A stretch of DNA of 64,000 nt from JAMHWF01 sp035911095 (GTDB lineage: Bacteria > Pseudomonadota > Gammaproteobacteria > Burkholderiales > Burkholderiaceae_C). Shown here piece after piece: positions 50,434-57,375 of this stretch. Positions within the stretch are counted from its first letter, which is position 1, and every line of letters starts with the position of its first letter. The position numbers were made by a program, and so were the translations under genes. The DNA is taken from NCBI GenBank assembly GCA_035911095.1, contig JAMHWF010000037.1, forward strand, positions 1 through 64,000. The letters run 5' to 3'. The notes beneath the pieces are model-generated. The model saw only the letters and a list, made by a program, of their open reading frames with translations, did no database searches and was not told the origin of the DNA.

Positions 50434-51165
50434 TTGAGCCCACGCCGCAGACGCTGGGTCGTGCTGCTCGCAGCGATTGCCGGCTGCGCGCTCACCGCCC
50501 GCCTGGGCCTCTGGCAGCTCGACCGCGGCGCGCAGAAGCAGGCGCTGCAGGCGCAGATCGAGCAGCGCGCCGCGCTGCCGCCGCTGGACCCGGTCGAGCT
50601 GGCGCGCGGCCGCCATGACGCCGAGGCGCAGCAACAGCGCCGGCTGACATTGCGCGGCCAGTGGATGCCCGAGGCCACGCGATGGCTCGAGAACCGGCAG
50701 ATGGGCGGCCGTCCCGGCTTCTTCGTCGTCACGCCCCTGCGCCTGGCGCCAGGGGATGCGATCCTGGTGCAGCGCGGCTGGGTCGCGCGCAACTTCGAGG
50801 ACCGAACCGCACTCCCAGCGCTGGCGACGCCCGCGGGCGACGTCGAGGTCGAAGGTCGCATCGCCCCACCCCCGGCCCGGCTCCTGTCGTTCGGCGCCGA
50901 GGAGCGTGGACCGATCCGGCAGAATCTCGACCTCGACACCGAGGCGCGCGCGCTCGGCCTGGCGCTGCGCCCGGTGACCCTGCAGCAGCTGCCGACCCCC
51001 GCGACGGCGGGCGACGGCCTCGAGCGCGACTGGCCGGCGCCGGCCGTCGACGTCGCCAAGCATCACGGCTACGCCTTTCAGTGGTTCGCGCTCTGTGCGC
51101 TCATCGCCTGCCTCTATGTCTGGTTCCAGCTCCTCCGCCCCCGGCTCCGCCGCCTCGCGCGCTGA
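50434..51165 (+). CDS. SURF1-like cytochrome oxidase assembly protein
   Basis: SURF1 helps mature heme a in subunit I. The 243-residue product has an N-terminal helix (WVVLLAAIAGCALTARLGLW), the LDRGAQKQAL segment, RQMGGRPGFFVVTPLRL and the C-terminal helix (YAFQWFALCALIACLYVWFQ). The likely start is TTG at 50434 with a GGGGGG site just upstream; an ATG at 50077 in frame is far upstream and would overlap other features. TTG starts are rare, so the start is the least certain part. Confidence 0.88.
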   Translation: MSPRRRRWVVLLAAIAGCALTARLGLWQLDRGAQKQALQAQIEQRAALPPLDPVELARGRHDAEAQQQRRLTLRGQWMPEATRWLENRQMGGRPGFFVVTPLRLAPGDAILVQRGWVARNFEDRTALPALATPAGDVEVEGRIAPPPARLLSFGAEERGPIRQNLDLDTEARALGLALRPVTLQQLPTPATAGDGLERDWPAPAVDVAKHHGYAFQWFALCALIACLYVWFQLLRPRLRRLAR

Positions 51166-51169
51166 GGCG

Positions 51170-51820
51170 GTGAGCTTCACCGTGCACAGCATGCCGGCGC
51201 CGGTGCTGCCGGAGGAGCGACGCACCCGCGCCGGCCGGCTGCGCATGCTGCTCGTGCTGGCGGTCTGCGCCGCCCCGGTGGTGGCGTCGTACTTCACCTA
51301 CTTCGTGATCCGGCCCCAGGCGCGCACCAACTACAGCGAGCTGATCACGCCGCCGCGCCCGCTGCCGGCCGCCCTGGGGCTGCACGACCTGCAGGGCGCG
51401 CCGGTGGCGGCCGAGAGCCTGAAGGGCCAGTGGCTGCTCGTGGTCGTCTCCGATGCGGCCTGCGACGCCGGTTGCGAAGGCCTGCTGCTGCAACAGCGCC
51501 AACTGCGCGAGACGCTCGGTCGCGATCGCGACCGCGTCGACAAAGTGTGGTTCGTCACCGATGCGGCGCCGCTGCGCCCGGAGCTCGAGCGCGCCGTCAC
51601 GAGCGAACCCGCGGTGCGCGTGCTGCGCGTCGACCGCGCGGCCCTCGGGCAGTGGCTGCAGCCCGGCGAAGGCCATCGGCTCGACGAGCAGGTCTACGTC
51701 GTCGACCCGGCAGGCGCCTGGATGATGCGCACGCCGCCTGCGCCGGACGCGAGCCGCCTGAAGCGCGACCTCGAGCGGCTGTTGCGCGCCTCCTCCAGCT
51801 GGGACCGCGCCGGGCGCTGA
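51170..51820 (+). CDS. Sco-like membrane thioredoxin-fold protein of the cox cluster
   Basis: The product starts from a GTG as (V/M)SFTVHSMPAPVLPEERRT; alternatives are ATG 51191 and ATG 51119. It has one membrane helix (MLLVLAVCAAPVVASYFTYF) and a periplasmic domain with a CxxxC pair (DAACDAGCEGLLLQQRQL), followed by VWFVTDAAPL. The C-x3-C pair is like Sco proteins, but the nearby Pro and His of classical Sco are not evident. It is a standard member of beta-proteobacterial cox clusters, between surf1 and ctaA. Role in copper transfer or redox is inferred. Confidence 0.72.
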   Translation: MSFTVHSMPAPVLPEERRTRAGRLRMLLVLAVCAAPVVASYFTYFVIRPQARTNYSELITPPRPLPAALGLHDLQGAPVAAESLKGQWLLVVVSDAACDAGCEGLLLQQRQLRETLGRDRDRVDKVWFVTDAAPLRPELERAVTSEPAVRVLRVDRAALGQWLQPGEGHRLDEQVYVVDPAGAWMMRTPPAPDASRLKRDLERLLRASSSWDRAGR

Positions 51821-51831
51821 GCGGACCGACG

Positions 51832-53070
51832 ATGGACCCGACCCCCCTCTACGACCTGCGCCCGGTGCTCGCGATCGCCGTCGTCGGCCTGTTGCTGGCA
51901 GCAGGGCCTCTGGCCTGGATCTGGCGCCGGCACCGGGCCGGCGTGCCCGGCCAGCGGCGCCGCGCGCTGACCGTGCTGACGCTGTTCCTGACCTTCGACC
52001 TGGTGCTGTTCGGCGCCTTCACCCGCCTCAGCGACTCGGGCCTGGGCTGCCCCGACTGGCCGGGCTGTTACGGCAACGCGAGCCCGCTGGGCGCCCATGC
52101 CGAGATCCGCGCCGCCGAAGCGGTGCACCCGACCGGCGTCGTCACCTTCGGCAAGGCCTGGGTCGAGATGGTCCACCGCTATCTCGCCACCGGTGTCGGC
52201 ATGCTGATCATCGCGATGACGGTGGCCGCCTGGATCGGCTGGCGCCGGCGCGCGGCGGCCGACGCGCCTGGGGTGTCCGCCGCGGCGGCGGGTGCGCCGG
52301 TCGTCTCGCCGCTCTGGGCGACGGCGACCCTGGTCTGGGTCTGCCTGCAGGGCGCCTTCGGCGCGCTGACGGTGACGATGAAGCTGTACCCGGCGATCGT
52401 CGTCCTGCACCTGCTCGGCGGCCTGGGCCTGCTCGCGCTGCTGGCCGCGCAGGCGCAGCTGCAGGCGCCGCGGCCGCTGGCACTCGGCGCCGGGCTGCGC
52501 CGGGCGAGCGCCGCGGTGGCGCTGCTGGTCGTGGTGCAGATCGCGCTGGGCGGCTGGGTCAGCACCAACTATGCGGTGCTCGCCTGCACCGATTTCCCGA
52601 CCTGCCACGGTCAGTGGTGGCCACCGATGGACTTCGAGCACGGCTTTGCGCTGGCACGCGAGCTCGGCACCGGCAAGGACGGCGGCGCGCTGCCGTTCGA
52701 GGCGCTGACGGCGATCCACGTGACGCACCGCGCCTTCGCCTTGATCGTCTTCGCCGGCCTGCTGGGGCTGGCCTGGCGCCTGTGGCGGCTCGGCCGCGCG
52801 GGCGGTGACCCGGCGGCCCCGCGTGATGCGGCGGTGCTCGTCGGCCTGGCGCTCTGGCAGGCCGCCAGTGGCATCGGCAACGTCGTGCTCGGGTGGCCGA
52901 TCGCGGCGGCGCTGGCCCACACCGGCGGCGCCGCCGCCCTCGTGTTTGCGATGACCAGCTTGCTCGTGCGCGCCGGGCAGGCCGCGTCCGGCGCGACCGT
53001 GGCCGGCGGCACGGCAAGCCCGCAGGCGGCGTCCGGCCGGCAGCCAGCGTCGAGGCTGCACCATGTCTGA
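51832..53070 (+). CDS. ctaA: Heme A synthase (Cox15/CtaA)
   Basis: Converts heme O to heme A in the inner membrane. The 412-residue product has about eight membrane helices, the FGAFTRLSDSGLGCPDWPGCYG and WVEMVHRYLATGVGMLIIAM regions with heme-ligand histidines, a second repeat with VVLHLLGGLGLLALL and AIHVTHRAFALIVFAGLLGL, and LACTDFPTCHG cysteines. The ATG at 51832 gives MDPTPLYDLRPVLAIAVV. It overlaps ctaB by eight bases. Confidence 0.95.
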   Translation: MDPTPLYDLRPVLAIAVVGLLLAAGPLAWIWRRHRAGVPGQRRRALTVLTLFLTFDLVLFGAFTRLSDSGLGCPDWPGCYGNASPLGAHAEIRAAEAVHPTGVVTFGKAWVEMVHRYLATGVGMLIIAMTVAAWIGWRRRAAADAPGVSAAAAGAPVVSPLWATATLVWVCLQGAFGALTVTMKLYPAIVVLHLLGGLGLLALLAAQAQLQAPRPLALGAGLRRASAAVALLVVVQIALGGWVSTNYAVLACTDFPTCHGQWWPPMDFEHGFALARELGTGKDGGALPFEALTAIHVTHRAFALIVFAGLLGLAWRLWRLGRAGGDPAAPRDAAVLVGLALWQAASGIGNVVLGWPIAAALAHTGGAAALVFAMTSLLVRAGQAASGATVAGGTASPQAASGRQPASRLHHV

Positions 53071-53980
53071 GGCGGTCTCGCCGTCGAGGCCGCACGCGGC
53101 CGTCACCCGCGCGTCGCGGCTGCGCCAGTACTACACGCTGACCAAGCCGCGCGTCGTGCAGCTGATCGTCTTCTGCGCGCTGATCGGCATGCTGCTCGCG
53201 GTGCCGGGCCTGCCGCCCTGGCCGCAGGCGCTGGCGGCGGTGGCCGGCATCTGGCTCGTCGCCGCGGCCGCGGCGGCGTTCAACTGCCTGGTCGAGCAGC
53301 AGATCGACGCCCGCATGGCCCGCACCGCCTGGCGGCCGACGGCGCGCGGCGAGCTGACGCGCACGCAGACGCTGGTGTTCTCGGTGCTGCTCTGCGCCGC
53401 GGGCAGCGCGCTGCTGTACTGGGCGGTGAACCCGCTGACGATGTGGCTGACTTTTGCCACCTTCGTCGGCTACGCGGTGGTCTACACCGTGGTGCTGAAG
53501 CCGCTGACGCCGCAAAACATCGTGATCGGCGGCGCCTCCGGCGCGATGCCGCCGGTGCTGGGCTGGGCCGCGATACGCGGCGAGGTCGGCCCCGAGGCGC
53601 TGGTGCTGTGCCTGATCATCTTCCTCTGGACGCCGCCGCACTTCTGGGCGCTGGCGCTCTATCGCGCCGAGGACTACCGCCGCGCCGGCCTGCCGATGCT
53701 GCCGGTCACCCACGGCGCCGAGTTCACGCGGCTGCACGTGCTGCTCTACACGATCGTGCTGTTCGCGGCGACGCTGCTGCCCTTCGTGATCGGCATGAGC
53801 GGCCTCGTCTACCTGGCGGCGGCGGTGGTGCTGGGCGCGCTCTTCATCGCCCACGCCTGGCGCCTGTGGCGCGACTACAGCGACGCACTCGCGCGCAAGA
53901 CCTTCCGTTTCTCGATCTGGCACCTGTCGCTGCTGTTCGCGGCGCTGCTGGTCGACCACTACCTGAGGCCCTGGCTGTGA
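53063..53980 (+). CDS. ctaB: Protoheme IX farnesyltransferase (heme O synthase)
   Basis: Adds farnesyl to heme b to make heme O, the step before heme A. The 305-residue UbiA-type protein has about nine helices, the NCLVEQQIDARMARTAWRP motif (Asp-rich prenyl diphosphate site) and FLWTPPHFWALALYRAEDYR. It starts from ATG 53063 within the end of ctaA and overlaps the next gene start (GTGA). It completes the heme A branch of the cluster. Confidence 0.95.
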   Translation: MSEAVSPSRPHAAVTRASRLRQYYTLTKPRVVQLIVFCALIGMLLAVPGLPPWPQALAAVAGIWLVAAAAAAFNCLVEQQIDARMARTAWRPTARGELTRTQTLVFSVLLCAAGSALLYWAVNPLTMWLTFATFVGYAVVYTVVLKPLTPQNIVIGGASGAMPPVLGWAAIRGEVGPEALVLCLIIFLWTPPHFWALALYRAEDYRRAGLPMLPVTHGAEFTRLHVLLYTIVLFAATLLPFVIGMSGLVYLAAAVVLGALFIAHAWRLWRDYSDALARKTFRFSIWHLSLLFAALLVDHYLRPWL

Positions 53981-54597
53981 ACATCCTGCGACGACACCTG
54001 CTGCTCGGCGGCGCCGCTGCCCTGGCGCTGTCCGGGTGCGACCGCGGCTCGGGGCCCGCCGGGGCGCCCACGCGCGCGAACTTCAACGCGATCGACATCA
54101 CCGGCGCCGACTACGCCAAGCAGATCGAGCTGCCCGACGCCGACGGGCGCGCGCGGACGCTGGCCGACTTCCGCGGCAAGGTGACGGTAGTCTTCTTCGG
54201 CTTCACCCACTGCCCGGACGTCTGCCCCGGCACGATGGCCGAACTGGCCGAGATCAAGCGTTCGCTGGGCGCCGACGGTGCACGGCTGCAGGGCGTGTTC
54301 ATCACGCTCGACCCGGAGCGCGACACGCCCGAACTGCTGAAGAACTACGTCGCCGCCTTCGACCCGAGCTTCGTCGCGCTGCGCGGCACGCCCGAGCAGA
54401 CGCAGGCGACCGCCAAGCACTTCCGCATCTTCTACGCCAAGAGCCCCGGCAAGACGCCGGACAGCTACGGCATCGACCACACCGCCGGCTCCTTCGTGTT
54501 CGACGGCGAGGGCCGGGTGCGCCTCTTCTCGCGCTACGGTGCCGGGCCGCAGGCGCTGACGTCCGACCTGAAGCAGCTGCTGTCGGAAAGCGCCTGA
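53977..54597 (+). CDS. Sco1/SenC copper chaperone
   Basis: Delivers copper to the CuA centre of subunit II. The 206-residue product starts from GTG 53977 as (V/M)NILRRHLLLGGAAALALSG with a lipobox cysteine (ALSGCDRG), so it is probably a membrane lipoprotein. The thioredoxin fold carries the CPDVCP copper motif (FFGFTHCPDVCPGTMAEL) and a His near DSYGIDHTAGSF. The start overlaps the ctaB stop by four bases, so translation is coupled. Confidence 0.95.
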   Translation: MNILRRHLLLGGAAALALSGCDRGSGPAGAPTRANFNAIDITGADYAKQIELPDADGRARTLADFRGKVTVVFFGFTHCPDVCPGTMAELAEIKRSLGADGARLQGVFITLDPERDTPELLKNYVAAFDPSFVALRGTPEQTQATAKHFRIFYAKSPGKTPDSYGIDHTAGSFVFDGEGRVRLFSRYGAGPQALTSDLKQLLSESA

Positions 54598-54620
54598 GGC
54601 CGCGCCCGCACGGGGCCTGC

Positions 54621-55145
54621 TCAGGCGCCGTCCTTCGCGCCTGACCCCGGCGACGGCGCAGCGAGTCGCCGCAGCGCCGTCAGCTGCTCGCCCCACCACA
54701 AGCCCATCATCCGCAGGAAGGCGGGCGCGTCGAGGCCGTGCCGCACCGGGTGGTCCGGCCGCAGCGAAGCGAAGCCGCGGTGCAGCAGCACCACCCGCGT
54801 GCGTGCGGCATCGACCGACTCGAAGCTGACCTCCACCTCGGTCTTCTCGTGCCGGGTGAAGTCGGCGTTGCGCCACTCGAAGACGAGGCGGCGCGGGGGC
54901 TCCCAGGCGAGCACGCGGCCGAGTTCGACGACGCGCTCGGCGCCGTCGGCGGCGTCGTAAGCCTCGAACAGGCGCCCGTCCAGGCGCGGCTCGATCGCGA
55001 CGATGCCTCGGCCGCCGCCCGCGTGTCGGAAGCGCCCGCCGCGCCGCCACCACTGGTCGATCTGCTCGGTGAAGACCCGAAAGGCCTGCGCAGCGGGGAC
55101 GGCCACGGTGACCGTCACGCGGGCCTGGTCGCCTGCGGGCTTCAT
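54621..55145 (-). CDS. SRPBCC/AHSA1-family protein
   Basis: The 174-residue product starts MKPAGDQARVTVTVAVPAAQ and matches the START-like AHSA1 fold: AFRVFTEQIDQWWRRGG, GRLFEAYDAADGAERVVELG and FASLRPDHPVRHGL. Such proteins bind hydrophobic ligands or act in ligand-dependent regulation. It overlaps the upstream ArsR gene by four bases (ATGA). Pairs of ArsR-type regulator and AHSA1 domain are common in soil bacteria; ligand unknown. Confidence 0.85.
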   Translation of the reverse strand: MKPAGDQARVTVTVAVPAAQAFRVFTEQIDQWWRRGGRFRHAGGGRGIVAIEPRLDGRLFEAYDAADGAERVVELGRVLAWEPPRRLVFEWRNADFTRHEKTEVEVSFESVDAARTRVVLLHRGFASLRPDHPVRHGLDAPAFLRMMGLWWGEQLTALRRLAAPSPGSGAKDGA

Positions 55146-55609
55146 CGGCCGGGGCGGCGAGCCGACGGCGATGGCGAACGGGCGGTGGCGCGCCGGGGTT
55201 TGGCGTTGTCCGTCACCGGCGGTGCTGCCGGCAGGGCAGTGGGCGCGTCCGTCCGGCCGGCCTCGGCAAAGGCCTTGAAAGCCGCGAGCTGGTCGCCCCA
55301 GAAGGCCTCGACCTCTTCGAGCCAGCCGGCCAGCGAGCTGAAGCCCTCGCGCTGCAGGCGGTAGAGGCGCACACGCGCGTCGTGCGCGGGCTCGTCGTCG
55401 GCGATCAGCCCGCTGCGCTTGAGCACCCGCAGGTGCCGGCTCAAGGTCGGCGGCGTCATCGACAGCGCCTGGGCCAGCTCGCCCGCGCGCCGTGGCGATG
55501 CGGCCAGCAGGCGTACGACGGCGCGACGCGTCGGGTCGGACAGCGCACCGAAGGTGGCGGTGAGCTGCGCATCGGTCGTGTCGCCGAGACTGCGGCGGGT
55601 GGCGTTCAT
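55142..55609 (-). CDS. ArsR-family winged-helix regulator
   Basis: The 155-residue product has a typical winged helix: TATFGALSDPTRRAVVRLLA, SPRRAGELAQALSMTPPTLS, RHLRVLKRSGLIADDEPAHD. It lacks the metal-binding cysteine pattern of metal sensors (no CxC in the recognition region) and instead pairs with the downstream AHSA1 gene. The C-terminal part is Ala/Pro-rich. The gene is last but one of a leftward VOC-arsR-AHSA1 unit. Confidence 0.88.
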   Translation of the reverse strand: MNATRRSLGDTTDAQLTATFGALSDPTRRAVVRLLAASPRRAGELAQALSMTPPTLSRHLRVLKRSGLIADDEPAHDARVRLYRLQREGFSSLAGWLEEVEAFWGDQLAAFKAFAEAGRTDAPTALPAAPPVTDNAKPRRATARSPSPSARRPGR

Positions 55610-55651
55610 GCCGTGGCGGCCCGGCTTCGCGGGACGAGCTTCACGACGGCC

Positions 55652-56110
55652 TCAGGCCGGCCGGCCGCCGGTGCGCACGCGCTGGCTGATCCACCAGAGG
55701 TGCCCCTCGGGATCGATGGCGCCGTAGCTTCGGTCGGCCCAGTACTCGTCGCCGTAGTCCTGCACCTCGGGCCCGGCGACAACGCGCGCGCCGGCCGCGC
55801 GGGCGCGCGCGCAATGGGCGTCGACGTCGTCGACATAGAGCATCAGGCCCTGCGTGTTGCCCTTGGCGCTGAGCGGGCTGAGCATGTCGGTCTCGAAGCG
55901 GCGGTCGGCGCCGCTGCGCTCCTGGCCGACCATCAGCACGCCGTCGTCGCCCCAGGTCAGCTCGCTGTGCTCGATGCGGCCGTCCTCGCCTTCGACCTTC
56001 AGGCGCACGTCGAAGCCGAAGGCCTCGCAGAGCCAGTCGATCATTCGCGAGGCGTCGCGGTAGTAGATGCCGGAGGTGATGCGCGGGAAGTCGCTGACTG
56101 CGAGTTTCAT
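55652..56110 (-). CDS. VOC (glyoxalase/bleomycin-resistance fold) protein
   Basis: The 152-residue product starts MKLAVSDFPRITSGIYYRDA and has paired VOC modules: RMIDWLCEAFGFDVRLKVEG, GLMLYVDDVDAHCARARAAG and a DPEGHLWWISQRVR ending typical of PhnB/glyoxalase-like proteins. Metal ligands of true glyoxalases (His, Glu) are not all obvious. It begins the leftward operon, behind a promoter with an inverted repeat. Confidence 0.85.
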   Translation of the reverse strand: MKLAVSDFPRITSGIYYRDASRMIDWLCEAFGFDVRLKVEGEDGRIEHSELTWGDDGVLMVGQERSGADRRFETDMLSPLSAKGNTQGLMLYVDDVDAHCARARAAGARVVAGPEVQDYGDEYWADRSYGAIDPEGHLWWISQRVRTGGRPA

Positions 56111-56143
56111 CGTCCTGTCCTCGTCGAGCTGAGTAGGTTCTCC

Positions 56144-56177
56144 ATCGTAGGAATAGTTTCCTATATGGACAACTATT
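56144..56177 (-). promoter_or_regulatory. Promoter with overlapping inverted repeat for VOC-arsR-SRPBCC operon
   Basis: On the minus strand TTGTCC (56172-56167) and TACGAT (56149-56144) are 17 bases apart, a plausible sigma-70 promoter. The exact arms AATAGTT and AACTATT (56152-56158 and 56171-56177) overlap it and form an inverted repeat likely bound by the ArsR-type protein made from the same operon. Confidence 0.6.
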
Positions 56178-56245
56178 GTTCACTCGGCCGAGTGGTGACG
56201 CCCGTTGCCTGACGCCGCCGGCCGGATGGACCGGCCCGGAAGCGC

Positions 56246-56269
56246 CGACGGCCCCCGCAGGGGCCGTCG
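56246..56269 (-). terminator. Hairpin after rpoH
   Basis: CGACGGCCCC (56246-56255) pairs perfectly with GGGGCCGTCG (56260-56269) around a CGCA loop, about 40 bases downstream of the rpoH stop on the minus strand. A T-run is not evident. Confidence 0.6.
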
Positions 56270-56310
56270 TGGGCATCTCAGCAGCGGCGGGTGCCGCTCA
56301 GGCCAGCTTC

Positions 56311-57255
56311 CTAGACCGTCTCGGGCTCCGCCAGGGCCTTGCGCATCTTCTTCATCGCCGCCACTTCGATCTGGCGGATGCGCTCGGCGCTGACGCCGTA
56401 CTCGGCGGCCAGTTCGTGCAGCGTCATGCCGCCCGAGCTGTCGTCGTTCACGTTCAGCCAGCGCTCCTCGACGATGCGGCGGCTGCGGGGGTCGAGCACC
56501 TCGAGCGCCTGGCTGATGCCGTCGCCGGCCATCCAGTCGCGGCGCTGCGCCTCGAGCACCCGCGTCGGCTCCTGCGAGTCGTCCGCCAGATAGGCGATCG
56601 GCGCATACGACTCCTCGCCGTCGTCGTTCTGCGGCTCGAGCGCGACGTCACCGCCGGACAGGCGCGTCTCCATCTCGAGCACCTCCTCGGGCTTGACATT
56701 GAGCTGGCGCGCGACCACGTCGACCTCCGTCGGGGTCAGCGTGTTGCGGTGAGTGTCGCCATCGCCCGCCTGGCCCTTCAGGCCCTGCTTCATCGAGCGC
56801 AGGTTGAAGAAGAGCTTGCGCTGGGCCTTGGTCGTCGCGACCTTGACCAGACGCCAGTTCTTGAGGATGAACTCGTGGATCTCGGCCTTGATCCAGTGCA
56901 GCGCGTAGCTGACCAGGCGCACACCCTGTTCCGGGTCGAAGCGCTTGACGGCCTTCATCAGGCCGACGTTGCCTTCCTGGATCAGGTCGCCGTGCGGCAG
57001 GCCGTAGCCGAGGTACTGGCGCGAGACCGACACCACGAGGCGCAGGTGCGACATCACGAGACGCCCCGCGGCCTCGAGGTCGCCCTGGTCGCGCAGTCGC
57101 TTGCCCAAGCTGACTTCTTCCTCCTGCGTGAGCAGGGGGATGCGGTTGACGGCCGAGATGTAGGCGTCGAGGTTCCCCAGCGGCGGCAGCAGCGCCCAGG
57201 GGTCGCGGACGGCAAGAGCAGTGGCTGGTGTGGATTTCATGGACCGGTCAGACAT
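56311..57255 (-). CDS. rpoH: RNA polymerase heat-shock sigma factor sigma-32
   Basis: The 314-residue product starts MSDRSMKSTPATALAVRDPW and has sigma region 2 (YGLPHGDLIQEGNVGLMKAV, VRLVSYALHWIKAEIHEFIL), the RpoH box QRKLFFNLR and region 4 (TLHELAAEYGVSAERIRQIE). The AAAGGAGGGTTCAGG ribosome site is strong. A CIRCE element lies 28 bases upstream, so HrcA probably represses it. The C-terminal 20 residues are slightly divergent from E. coli but the family is certain. Confidence 0.96.
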   Translation of the reverse strand: MSDRSMKSTPATALAVRDPWALLPPLGNLDAYISAVNRIPLLTQEEEVSLGKRLRDQGDLEAAGRLVMSHLRLVVSVSRQYLGYGLPHGDLIQEGNVGLMKAVKRFDPEQGVRLVSYALHWIKAEIHEFILKNWRLVKVATTKAQRKLFFNLRSMKQGLKGQAGDGDTHRNTLTPTEVDVVARQLNVKPEEVLEMETRLSGGDVALEPQNDDGEESYAPIAYLADDSQEPTRVLEAQRRDWMAGDGISQALEVLDPRSRRIVEERWLNVNDDSSGGMTLHELAAEYGVSAERIRQIEVAAMKKMRKALAEPETV

Positions 57256-57282
57256 CCTGAACCCTCCTTTGGTTCCGGAATT

Positions 57283-57309
57283 TTAGCACTCGACGTCCGA
57301 GAGTGCTGA
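57283..57309. promoter_or_regulatory. CIRCE element (HrcA operator) upstream of rpoH
   Basis: TTAGCACTC (57283-57291), nine spacer bases, then GAGTGCTGA (57301-57309): the consensus is TTAGCACTC-N9-GAGTGCTAA, so only one base differs. It lies 27 bases upstream of the rpoH start codon. In beta-proteobacteria CIRCE is known upstream of rpoH, linking HrcA repression to sigma-32. Confidence 0.9.
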
Positions 57310-57375
57310 TCAGGGGATCCAATCCATTTGTCGATTGGAGATAGATATTCTGCAATCCTTAACGAGAGCAAATAC

